DNA of 64,000 bases, taken from contig JAHBYU010000005.1 of the NCBI GenBank assembly GCA_019635775.1, forward strand, positions 124,001 to 188,000, written 5' to 3'. The stretch comes from Rhizobiaceae bacterium (lineage in GTDB: Bacteria; Pseudomonadota; Alphaproteobacteria; Rhizobiales; Rhizobiaceae). The notes beneath the pieces are model-generated. The model saw only the letters and a list, made by a program, of their open reading frames with translations. It was not told where the DNA came from and did not search any database. Positions 19,521 through 27,433 of this stretch are shown one piece after another. The position numbers and the translations under genes were made by a program. Position 1 is the first letter of the stretch; every line of letters begins with the position of its first letter.

Positions 19521-20021
19521 ATGCCGATCGTTTCCCCGATTCTCCTGAACCCGCTGATTGATGGCCGCCAGTCCGAACGCGCCATGATGGTCAGGCGCGG
19601 CGTGCAGCGCCTTCTTTCCCAGATGGGCGCGCATGTCCTGCCCGAGCTCAGCCTCGCGACAGGCCGTCGCGCCGACCTCGTGGCGCTGACGCGCAAGGGC
19701 GACATCTGGATCATCGAGATCAAGTCGTCGATCGAGGATTTCCGGGTCGACCGCAAATGGCCAGACTATCGGCTGCATTCCGACCGCTTCTTCTTCGCCA
19801 CGCATCCGGATGTGCCGGCGGCGATATTCCCGGAAGAATGCGGCTTCATCCTGTCAGACGGCTATGGCGCGGAGATCCTGCGCGACGCGCCCGAACACCG
19901 GATGGCTGCCTCGACCCGCAAGGCGCTCATGCTGCGTATCGCGCGCGCAGGCGCGGCAAGACTGCTCGCCGCCGAACTGGCAGGCGTTGCGGTTCCGGCG
20001 CTGGACGGCGAGAGCGAATAG
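19521..20021 (+). CDS. mmcB: DNA repair putative endonuclease MmcB
   Basis: 166 aa. The motif D-x(n)-(E)xK of the PD-(D/E)xK nuclease fold is visible as GRRADLVAL...IWIIEIKSS (about residues 48-72). The family (formerly DUF2239-like/COG5321) is found in alphaproteobacteria; the Caulobacter member is SOS-induced and contributes to mitomycin C resistance. It converges with the caspase gene; a perfect hairpin lies at their meeting point. Confidence 0.85.
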   Translation: MPIVSPILLNPLIDGRQSERAMMVRRGVQRLLSQMGAHVLPELSLATGRRADLVALTRKGDIWIIEIKSSIEDFRVDRKWPDYRLHSDRFFFATHPDVPAAIFPEECGFILSDGYGAEILRDAPEHRMAASTRKALMLRIARAGAARLLAAELAGVAVPALDGESE

Positions 20022-20040
20022 GCCGCGAACGGCCTATTCG
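20015..20040. terminator. perfect hairpin at the mmcB/caspase convergence
   Basis: CGAATAGGCC (20015-20024), loop GCGAAC, GGCCTATTCG (20031-20040): ten perfect pairs that include the mmcB stop codon. No T-tract follows on either strand, so it is a stem suited to protect or separate convergent transcripts rather than a classical terminator. Confidence 0.5.
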
Positions 20041-20063
20041 GGGACGGCCGCGGTGGAGGGCGG

Positions 20064-22292
20064 TCAGTTCAGCGGCGTCGTCTCGATCGGATAGATCATC
20101 ACCGCGTTCTTGGGCCCGCTCTGGTCCTTCAGCTTGACCACCGAGCGCGTCGCCGGCGCAAGGCCGATGTCGGTAAGCGCGGAAGCGAATTCCGACGGAC
20201 CCGCGTCGCGTCCGACGCCGGCCGACCTGGTCGCCGAGGGAACCTTGCCCTGTTCGAGGAAGCTCAGGTCCTCGACCTCCGACAGCGGCGGCGCCTCCGT
20301 AACGACAGCGATCATCCGTTCCGTGCCGAAGGTCTGGTCGGTGAAGGCAAGCAGCGGTTCGTTGATCCTGGCTCCGCTGACCAGCCGCTGCGCGTCCATG
20401 TGCGATATGGAATAGTCCGAGCCGAGATACAGCACGTTCACGTCCACGATGCCCCGCGAATTGTTTTCCGCGACGATGTGGACCTGGTCGCCCGGCTTGA
20501 CGGTGGGGACGGTGGCGGCGACGAGCGGCACCATCTCGCCGGTGGCTGCGCGCTTGATCTGGAAAGTGACGGTGACGTCCTTTGGCTGCTCGCCCGACGC
20601 CGCAGAAAGACGCGAGAGCGCTGTGGCGCGGAAAATCTTCTGCAGGTTCTCGTTGGTCAGCTTCGAGAGCCGGTCCTCATCCGAACGATCGATGAAGATC
20701 AGCGGCGGCCGCCTGCCGGTCTCGAGCGAAACTTCGCCCGAAGGGGGGAGGAACCAGAGGGCCGCCTCCTTCCCGGCATCGGCCGGCGCGCCGTCCACAT
20801 CGGCTTCCCGGAAAACCGCCAGCCGGATGTCTGCCTCCGCGCCCGGCTCGACCAGTTCCACGTTGAAGCGCTTGTCCTCCGCCGCCGCAAGCTTGTCGAG
20901 CACGGCGTTGGCGAGTTTCGCGTCTTCCTCAAGGCCGGGCGCAGCGGTCGGCCGCGCCACCCTGAGCTTATAGTCCACGGCAAGTTCTGAAAGCCGCGCG
21001 TAGGCGTTGGAAGGAATGTCGGCAAGCGTCAGGGCCGGCTTGTCGCCAAAGGCGACGGGCATGGCCTTGCTGGTGAGGTTGTCCGCCTGCGTGATTTCAA
21101 GATAGCCGCGCGTTTCGGACAGTTCGGATGCCGGCGACGGCAGGATGGCGAGCCTCGTTCCGGGCGTCAGTCGATGCAGGCGGCCGGCCGGGAGCGTGAT
21201 CGAGTTGTCTTCCGTGTCGACCTGCCATTGCATGACGGTGTCGATCGCCTCGGAGCCGAACACGCGCGCGTCCAGTTCGCCCTCGAATATCGGCGTCGGC
21301 CGCTGCCTGGCGTCGGCCGCGTATTGCTGGAGTACCGCGTGGCCAAGCTGGCGATATGTCATGTTGGGGTTTTCGGCGAGCTTCGAGAAAATGGTGAAGG
21401 TGAACAGCCCGTAGCGCTCCGCGCCTTCGACACCCTTCGGCAGCGGCATTTCCGGCGTGGTCTCGACAGTCTGCGCGGCCATGAAGGCAACCAGCCCACC
21501 CTTGGCGACGGATTCCGCGCTGGTTGCCGACTGATCGCCTGCAAGCGCGCGGCTTTCCTCCTCGCTGATGAACCGCAGATCGTCCTTCTTGGCATCCGCC
21601 GCAGCTCCCTCGACAGCTTCCGCCATCGCGGCTTGCGGGATGCCGAGCCCTTCGGGATCTGTCGGTTCGAGCTTGCGGTCTGCCTCGTCCGAATCGATCT
21701 GTACGGCGGCGGCGCGCGTCACCGCGCCGGAATTGCATGCATCGACGACGAGCCACACGAAAGCGCCCTTTTCGCGGATCGCGTCGAGCGCCGCGCCGAC
21801 CTCATCGTCGAGGAGGGCGTTGGGGATCTGCTCCGATGCCTTGTCCCAGGGCATCGAGTCGGCTGGAAGCAGGATTTCGTCCAGCCCGTCCGTCTCGGTT
21901 TCAGGGGTCTTCGTCGGCTGCTGAGAGCCGTGGCCGGAATAATGCAGGTATACGAAATCGTCGCGCTGCGCCTTGTCAGCGATTTCCTTCAGGGTCGCGA
22001 GAATGTTGGCGCGTGTCGGTGAAAGAGTGGCGCCATCGAGGTCGTCGGCGAGGATGGTGACGTGGTCGGGCTCGAACCTGATCGGCGAGGCGGTCGTCAG
22101 ATAGTCACGCACAAGCTTCGCGTCGTGATTAGGACCAATCAGCGCGTTCTTCGGCGGCAGGTTCGGATAGGCCGTCACGGCCATCAGGACGGCGTGATTG
22201 GTGCGGGCAAAGGCAGGCGCCGCGATCGCGCTCGAAATGACAGCCAACGCCGTGGCGGCGAGAAGGCCGCGCCCGTTCATCCAATTTTTCAT
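20064..22292 (-). CDS. secreted caspase-family (peptidase C14) protein with DUF4384-like tail
   Basis: 742 aa. Sec signal peptide (to about residue 29, AFA-R). The caspase p20-like domain covers about 32-330 with the His/Cys dyad H121 in YSGHGSQ and C186 in VVDACNSG, so it should be active as an Arg/Lys-directed metacaspase-type protease. The C-terminal part (about 590-742) has the DUF4384 pattern (VKPGDQVHIVAENNSRGIVDVNVLYL). The combination of exported caspase and DUF4384 occurs in several proteobacteria, role unknown. A Fur-family gene lies 217 bp upstream on the other strand. Confidence 0.85.
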   Translation of the reverse strand: MKNWMNGRGLLAATALAVISSAIAAPAFARTNHAVLMAVTAYPNLPPKNALIGPNHDAKLVRDYLTTASPIRFEPDHVTILADDLDGATLSPTRANILATLKEIADKAQRDDFVYLHYSGHGSQQPTKTPETETDGLDEILLPADSMPWDKASEQIPNALLDDEVGAALDAIREKGAFVWLVVDACNSGAVTRAAAVQIDSDEADRKLEPTDPEGLGIPQAAMAEAVEGAAADAKKDDLRFISEEESRALAGDQSATSAESVAKGGLVAFMAAQTVETTPEMPLPKGVEGAERYGLFTFTIFSKLAENPNMTYRQLGHAVLQQYAADARQRPTPIFEGELDARVFGSEAIDTVMQWQVDTEDNSITLPAGRLHRLTPGTRLAILPSPASELSETRGYLEITQADNLTSKAMPVAFGDKPALTLADIPSNAYARLSELAVDYKLRVARPTAAPGLEEDAKLANAVLDKLAAAEDKRFNVELVEPGAEADIRLAVFREADVDGAPADAGKEAALWFLPPSGEVSLETGRRPPLIFIDRSDEDRLSKLTNENLQKIFRATALSRLSAASGEQPKDVTVTFQIKRAATGEMVPLVAATVPTVKPGDQVHIVAENNSRGIVDVNVLYLGSDYSISHMDAQRLVSGARINEPLLAFTDQTFGTERMIAVVTEAPPLSEVEDLSFLEQGKVPSATRSAGVGRDAGPSEFASALTDIGLAPATRSVVKLKDQSGPKNAVMIYPIETTPLN

Positions 22293-22508
22293 GCTGAAAG
22301 TTCTCCCAAGCCCTTTTTGATTCCCAAGCAGGACGATGCATCGCCGACGAATTGGGCAGTATTTTGAAACTTGCCCAAGCGATCAACCCGAAAGTGCCGT
22401 TACGGCAGATTTCACGGCAACGCTCGCGTGATTGTGTTTGGCGGCCGGAAACGGTAGCAACGCAACAGTATCGTCACCATCTGCTTGGGGCGCAACGGAA
22501 TACGGAAG

Positions 22509-22907
22509 ATGGCCACACGCGACGCCCTTACGAGGAACCAGACCTGGGTCCTGGAGAGACTTGAGGCCGCAACCGGTCCGCTGAGCGCCTACACCTTGCT
22601 CGACCAGTTGCGCGAAAAGGGCTTTCGCGCGCCGCTGCAGGTCTACCGGGCGCTCGACGCGCTGGTCAAGGATGGCTTTGTGCACAGGCTCGAAAGCCTG
22701 AACGCCTTTGTGGCCTGCGCCGAAGAGCACGATCACAGCCACGGCATGGTCGCCTTTGCGATCTGCGACCAGTGCGGGCAGGTGGCCGAACTCTCAGACC
22801 ACGATGTCGGCCACAAGCTCGACGACTGGGTCCGCTCGACGGGTTTCAAACCGAAGAAGGCTGTCATCGAGTTTCGCGGAACATGCGCGAAATGCCTGGC
22901 GGCCTGA
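22509..22907 (+). CDS. zur: Fur-family transcriptional regulator, Zur-like
   Basis: 132 aa from ATG 22509 (a TTG eight codons upstream is possible). Winged helix (about 5-75) with YRALDALVKDGFVHRL, then a dimerisation/metal domain: HDHSHG at about 77-82, CDQC (93-96) and CAKC near the end, the two CxxC pairs of the structural zinc site. The pattern and the alphaproteobacterial context suit the zinc regulator Zur better than Fur/Mur/Irr, but metal specificity is inferred. It converges with polA. Confidence 0.72.
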   Translation: MATRDALTRNQTWVLERLEAATGPLSAYTLLDQLREKGFRAPLQVYRALDALVKDGFVHRLESLNAFVACAEEHDHSHGMVAFAICDQCGQVAELSDHDVGHKLDDWVRSTGFKPKKAVIEFRGTCAKCLAA

Positions 22908-22962
22908 AGCGCCGGAACCGGGATCGGTTCAGCGACGATGTAGGCTCGCTACCAGCCCAGGT

Positions 22963-25896
22963 TTAATGCGCCTCGTCCCAGTTGTCGGCGGCGCGGGCGT
23001 CGACCTGTAGAGGCACTTTCAGGGCAACCGCCGGCATTGCCGAGCCTTCCATCACACGCTTGATGACGGGAAGCGTTGCGGTGACCTCATCTTCGGAAAC
23101 CTCGAAGATCAGTTCGTCATGCACCTGCAGCAGCATGCGTGCCGAGAGTTTTTCGGCGGCGAGTGCGTCCTCCATGCGGATCATGGCGCGACGGATGATG
23201 TCGGCGGCCGAGCCCTGGATCGGCGCGTTGATCGAGGCGCGCTCGTTGAAGGAGCGGACCGAGGGGTTGGACGAGCGGATTTCCGGGTAGTGGATGCGCC
23301 GGCCGAAGATGGTTTCGACATAACCCTTGTCGCGCGCCATCTGCTTGCGGCTTTCCATGTAGTCCCTGATGCCGGGGAAGCGTTCGAAATACTTCTTGAT
23401 GTAGTCGCCGGCCTCCGACCGCTCGATGGAGAGCTGGTTGGCCAGCCCGAATGCCGAGATGCCGTAGATGATGCCGAAATTGATCGCCTTGGCGCGGCGG
23501 CGTACTTCCGCGGGCATGCCCTCGACCGGCACGTTGAACATTTCGGAAGCGGTCATCGCATGGATGTCGATACCGTCCTCGAAGGCCTGCCGAAGCTGCG
23601 GGATATCGGCGATGTGGGCGAGCACGCGCAATTCGATCTGGCTGTAGTCGGCAGAGACCAGCTTGTTCCCCGGATCGGCGATGAAGGCGGTACGGATGCG
23701 CCGGCCCTCGGCGGTTCTGATCGGGATGTTCTGCAGGTTCGGTTCCGACGACGAGATACGGCCCGTCGGCGTCGAGGCCAGCGCGTAGGATGTGTGCAGG
23801 CGCTTCGTCTCGGGATTGATGTATTCGGGCAGCGCGTCGGTGTAGGTTGATTTCAGCTTGGTGAGCTGGCGCCAGTCCACGATGCGGCGCGGCAGCTCGT
23901 GTCCTTCCGCCGCGAGTTCCTCAAGAAGTTGCGCTGTCGTCGACCACTGGCCGGATTTGGTCTTGGTGCCGCCGGGCAGGCCCATCCTGCCGAACAGGAT
24001 GTCGCCTAGCTGCTTTGGCGATCCTATGGTGAAACGCTCGCCGGCTGCTTCGTATACAGCTTCCTCCAACGCCGCCGCGCGCTGCGCAAACTCGCCCGAC
24101 AGCCGCGACAGCATCTGGCGGTCGACCGAGATGCCGCGCTCTTCCATGCGCGCGAGGACCGGCACCAGCGGCCGTTCGAGCCGTTCGTAGACGGATACCA
24201 GTCCATCGGCGGCGAGGCGGGGTTTCAGGATGTGCCAGAGGCGCAGAGCGATGTCAGCGCCCTCGGTGGAGTAGGTTGTCGCGCGCTCTATGTCGACGAG
24301 ATCGAAGGAAATCAGGCTTTTGCCGGATCCCACGATATCCTTGTAGGGGATGGTCACGTGTCCGAGCCAGCGTTCGGCGAGCGAGGCGATGTCGTGCGCG
24401 CCGGCACCGGCACCGAGCACGTAGGAGATGAGCATCGTGTCGTCGAACGGCGCGATGTCGATCCCGAGCCGGCGCGACATCAGCCAGTCGTACTTCAGAT
24501 TGTGGCCAATCTTCATGACGGACGGATCGGTAAGCAGCGGCTTCAGCGCGGCCAGCGTCTCGTCGAGCGTGATCTGCGCCTCGATGCGGCCGCCGCCGAG
24601 CAGGTCGGCCTCGGCGGAACGGTGCGCGACGGGGACATAGGCGGCCTTGCCGGGCCTGACCGCAAGCGCGAAGCCGACCGGCTCGGCGCGCATGGGATCG
24701 AGAGACGTCGTTTCGGTACGGAAGGAGACGATGCCAGCCTGCAGGGCATCCGCGATCAGGCTTTCCAGCTCGGCGCGGTGACGGATCGTTGTGTGGCGAG
24801 CCGGGTCGATCCTGGCACTGGAACCTGCCTGCGCACGTGCCTGCGCGAGCGCGGACGGCGTGTTGACCTTTCCGTTTGTAACCTTGGAGGATGTCGTGGC
24901 CAACGTGTCCGCCGACTGGTCGCCCTGAGCGCCAGCGCCGACGTCCGGCCCGTGAATGTCGGTCATGTCGACGACGACAGGCGCAGGCGCGATCTCGGCC
25001 GCATCGGTGTCGGTTGCTTCCGCGACGCGGCGGGTGAGGGTGGTGAACTCCATCGTCTTCAGGAAGGCGATCAGCTTCGGCCCGTTGGGCTGCTGGAGTA
25101 CGAGTTCCTCCAGCCCCTCATTGATCGGGACGTCGTTTTTCAGCCGAACAAGCTCGCGCGAGATGCGTGCCTTGTCCGCGTTCTCGATGATCGTCTGGCG
25201 GCGCTTTTCCTGCTTGATCTCGCCGGCGCGCGCAAGCAGCGTGTCGAGGTCGCCGAACTGCTCGAGAAGCTGGGCGGCCGTCTTGGGGCCGATGCCCGGA
25301 ACCCCCGGAACATTGTCGACGGAATCGCCGGTCATCGCCTGAAGATCGATCATCTTCTCGGGCGGCACGCCCCATTTCTCGATGACCTCGGGGATGCCGA
25401 TCTGCCGATCCTTCATGGGGTCGTACATCGACACGGTTTGCCCGACGAGCTGCATCAGATCCTTGTCGGACGAGATGATGGTCGTGTCGGCGCCGGCTTC
25501 GTGCGCAAGCCGCGCATAGGTGGCGATGAGGTCATCGGCCTCGAACCCCTCCATCTCGATGCAGGGCAGGCTGAAGGCGCGCGTTGCTTCCCGGATCAGC
25601 CCGAATTGCGGGATCAGATCGTCCGGCGGCGCTGAGCGGTTTGCCTTGTAGTCCGCGTAGAGTTCGTTGCGGAAAGTCTTGGACGAATAATCGAAGATGA
25701 CGGCGAAATGGGTGGGCGTCACGCCAACGTCGGTGTTTCTCGCGTCCTGCATGAGCTTCCACACCATGTTGCAGAAGCCGAGCACCGCGTTGGTGGGCAA
25801 CCCGTCCGATTTGCGGTTCAGCGGAGGCAGCGCGTGATAGGCGCGGAAGATGTATCCGGAGCCATCGACGAGGAAGAGGTGGTCACCTTTTTTCAT
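22963..25896 (-). CDS. polA: DNA polymerase I
   Basis: 977 aa. 5' nuclease domain about 1-300 (YIFRAYHALPP, GSDKDLMQL, GVPGIGPKTAAQLL), 3'-5' exonuclease-like domain about 375-565, polymerase domain about 590-977 with motif A DYSQIELRVLAHI, motif B RRAKAINFGIIYG and motif C QVHDELIFEV, so polymerase and flap functions look intact. In the exonuclease domain, the first DEDD Asp is Arg393 (FRTET where E. coli has FDTET) and the last is Gly546 (YSTEG where E. coli has YAAED), so proofreading is probably lost. A small RNA gene lies in the gap before its start. Confidence 0.97.
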   Translation of the reverse strand: MKKGDHLFLVDGSGYIFRAYHALPPLNRKSDGLPTNAVLGFCNMVWKLMQDARNTDVGVTPTHFAVIFDYSSKTFRNELYADYKANRSAPPDDLIPQFGLIREATRAFSLPCIEMEGFEADDLIATYARLAHEAGADTTIISSDKDLMQLVGQTVSMYDPMKDRQIGIPEVIEKWGVPPEKMIDLQAMTGDSVDNVPGVPGIGPKTAAQLLEQFGDLDTLLARAGEIKQEKRRQTIIENADKARISRELVRLKNDVPINEGLEELVLQQPNGPKLIAFLKTMEFTTLTRRVAEATDTDAAEIAPAPVVVDMTDIHGPDVGAGAQGDQSADTLATTSSKVTNGKVNTPSALAQARAQAGSSARIDPARHTTIRHRAELESLIADALQAGIVSFRTETTSLDPMRAEPVGFALAVRPGKAAYVPVAHRSAEADLLGGGRIEAQITLDETLAALKPLLTDPSVMKIGHNLKYDWLMSRRLGIDIAPFDDTMLISYVLGAGAGAHDIASLAERWLGHVTIPYKDIVGSGKSLISFDLVDIERATTYSTEGADIALRLWHILKPRLAADGLVSVYERLERPLVPVLARMEERGISVDRQMLSRLSGEFAQRAAALEEAVYEAAGERFTIGSPKQLGDILFGRMGLPGGTKTKSGQWSTTAQLLEELAAEGHELPRRIVDWRQLTKLKSTYTDALPEYINPETKRLHTSYALASTPTGRISSSEPNLQNIPIRTAEGRRIRTAFIADPGNKLVSADYSQIELRVLAHIADIPQLRQAFEDGIDIHAMTASEMFNVPVEGMPAEVRRRAKAINFGIIYGISAFGLANQLSIERSEAGDYIKKYFERFPGIRDYMESRKQMARDKGYVETIFGRRIHYPEIRSSNPSVRSFNERASINAPIQGSAADIIRRAMIRMEDALAAEKLSARMLLQVHDELIFEVSEDEVTATLPVIKRVMEGSAMPAVALKVPLQVDARAADNWDEAH

Positions 25897-26027
25897 GGGC
25901 GCAAGCCCTAGCGCGGCCCTGTCACGCTGTCCACCTCAAAGGCCGCCGCCAGACAACACTCCTGACGCCGCTAACCCTTGCCACGCAAGGATCACGCGTT
26001 GGTTACGCAACTGTAATGTTCGTGCCC

Positions 26028-26056
26028 TTGAATCGCCACGTTCAGCGCTCCAAATA
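26028..26056 (+). promoter_or_regulatory. candidate promoter of the small RNA
   Basis: TTGAAT (26028-26033) and CAAATA (26051-26056) are separated by 17 bp and resemble rhizobial housekeeping -35/-10 boxes (CTTGAC-17-CTATAT type). A start near 26063 would give a transcript ending at the strong terminator 145 nt later. Confidence 0.45.
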
Positions 26057-26062
26057 ACAGCC

Positions 26063-26207
26063 ATCGGCAGTTTTTGCCGAAGTCCGGAGTAAGGCCCGTC
26101 CCCCGCCTAGACCGGACACCTGCGACGGCCTCATCCCCCTCTCCGGGCTGTCGCGATTTGTAGTAAGGCCGCCGTGGTTGTCCCCTCCGCCACGGCGGCA
26201 TTTTTTT
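26063..26207 (+). ncRNA. trans-acting small RNA, Smr7C/EcpR1-like (alpha-r7 family position)
   Basis: No ORF explains the strong plus-strand terminator here, while polA starts leftward at 25896. The sequence folds as consecutive hairpins: TCGGCA/TGCCGA (26064-26080); GTCCGG...CCGGAC with inner AGGC/GCCT (26082-26117), loop CCGTCCCCC; CGACGGCC/GGCTGTCG (26123-26153), loop containing CCCCCTCTCC; and the terminator GCCGCCGTGG/CCACGGCGGC (26168-26199), loop TTGTCCCCTCCG, then seven T. Three C-rich loops could pair with Shine-Dalgarno regions. Established knowledge: in Sinorhizobium an sRNA of about 150 nt (Smr7C, studied as EcpR1) lies beside polA. Homology is inferred from position, size and terminator. 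Confidence 0.72.
26168..26207 (+). terminator. strong intrinsic terminator of the small RNA
   Basis: Perfect 10-bp GC-rich stem (26168-26177 with 26190-26199), 12-nt loop with CCCC, then A and seven T (26201-26207). It ends upstream of the lipid kinase gene, so it separates the RNA gene from that gene. Confidence 0.9.
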
Positions 26208-26303
26208 GGCGATATGGGAACGCTGCCCTTCAAATGGGCGTTCCCCTGTCCCATCTTCCAGCCATACCGGTTGCCGTCCTGGCTTTTCGGAGGGAACAAG
26301 CCA

Positions 26304-27203
26304 TTGAAAACGGTCAAGAAACGCGCATTGCTGCTGGTCAACAAGAAGGCGCGCCGGGGTAGCGAGGCGATCGACGCACTTGTCGGCCGGCTTCATCGTG
26401 GTGGGCTGGACCTTACTGTCGAACCCTTTGAAAACCTTCCCGAAATCGCCCGCGACATCGTAAGGCTGCGAAACAATACCGACATGGTGGTGCTTTGCGG
26501 CGGCGACGGAACGATAGCGTCCGGCGCAATGGCAGTGGGGGAATGCGGCCTTCCGCTTGGCATCATGCCCATGGGAACCGCCAACGACCTTGCCCGGACG
26601 CTCGGCATCCCGATGGACCTTGGCGCGGCGGCAGATGTGATCCTGGCCGGCAAGACGCGCAAGATCGACATCGGGCATGTCAACGGCTTCGCGTTCTTCA
26701 ATGTCGCCAGCATCGGGCTGAGCGCCGAGCTCGCCCAAGGCCTTCACCCTGAGCTCAAAAAGCGTTTTGGCCGCTTTGGCTACGCCGTTGCCGCGGCCAA
26801 GGTGCTGATGAAGGCCAAGCCGTTTACCGCCATCATCAGGGACAATGGCCAGGAAACGCGGGTCAAGACATTCCAGATCGCAATCGGAAACGGGCGCCTC
26901 TACGGCGGCGGAAATGTGGTCGAGGAGAGTGCCGAGATCGACGACGGTCATCTCGACCTCTACAGCCTCGAAATGGGCCGTGTCTGGAAACTCGCCGGCA
27001 TGCTGCGCTCGTTCCGCTCCGGAACACTGGGCGCCTGGAAGGAAGTCCGCACCGCGCGCGACACCGAGTTCGAGATCGAGACCAAGCGGCCCATGCCGGT
27101 GAACGCCGACGGGGAAATCGTGACCTCGACGCCGGCCAAGTTCGTGGTGCACCCCGGCGCGATTACCGTTTTCGCGCCGGACAAAGGCAGCAGCGAGCTC
27201 TGA
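26304..27203 (+). CDS. diacylglycerol/lipid kinase (YegS/DagK family)
   Basis: 299 aa from TTG 26304, chosen because TCGGAGGG lies 10 bp upstream and the protein then starts directly with the family fold (LKTVKKRALLLVNKKARRG). The kinase signature GGDGT is at about residues 67-71 and MGTANDLART at about 92-101. The family phosphorylates diacylglycerol or related lipids at the membrane. The region before 26304 in frame is the sRNA terminator and is unlikely to be coding. Confidence 0.88.
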   Translation: MKTVKKRALLLVNKKARRGSEAIDALVGRLHRGGLDLTVEPFENLPEIARDIVRLRNNTDMVVLCGGDGTIASGAMAVGECGLPLGIMPMGTANDLARTLGIPMDLGAAADVILAGKTRKIDIGHVNGFAFFNVASIGLSAELAQGLHPELKKRFGRFGYAVAAAKVLMKAKPFTAIIRDNGQETRVKTFQIAIGNGRLYGGGNVVEESAEIDDGHLDLYSLEMGRVWKLAGMLRSFRSGTLGAWKEVRTARDTEFEIETKRPMPVNADGEIVTSTPAKFVVHPGAITVFAPDKGSSEL

Positions 27204-27433
27204 ACACCACGGAACCGAGGCAGCGCGCGTTCTCGGCCTCGATTATTGATCCGATGACAGCGAGATTGCTGCTTCAAGCTTAAACCAATCTCAACGTTTT
27301 GCCGCCTATTGGGCGCTGAGGGGCTGAGTGGGTAAAGCGTGGTCGGACGTGGAGGAATCCTCGCTCGACATGGAATACGCCAACCTAAAAAAAGACGCCG
27401 GGCGGATTGTCCGGGAAAAAGCAGGGTCAGGCG

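Noticed and set aside
24232-25635. 467-codon plus-strand frame opposite polA
   Set aside because: PolA motifs lie on the minus strand; the plus-strand protein is His/Gly/Arg-rich without a domain.
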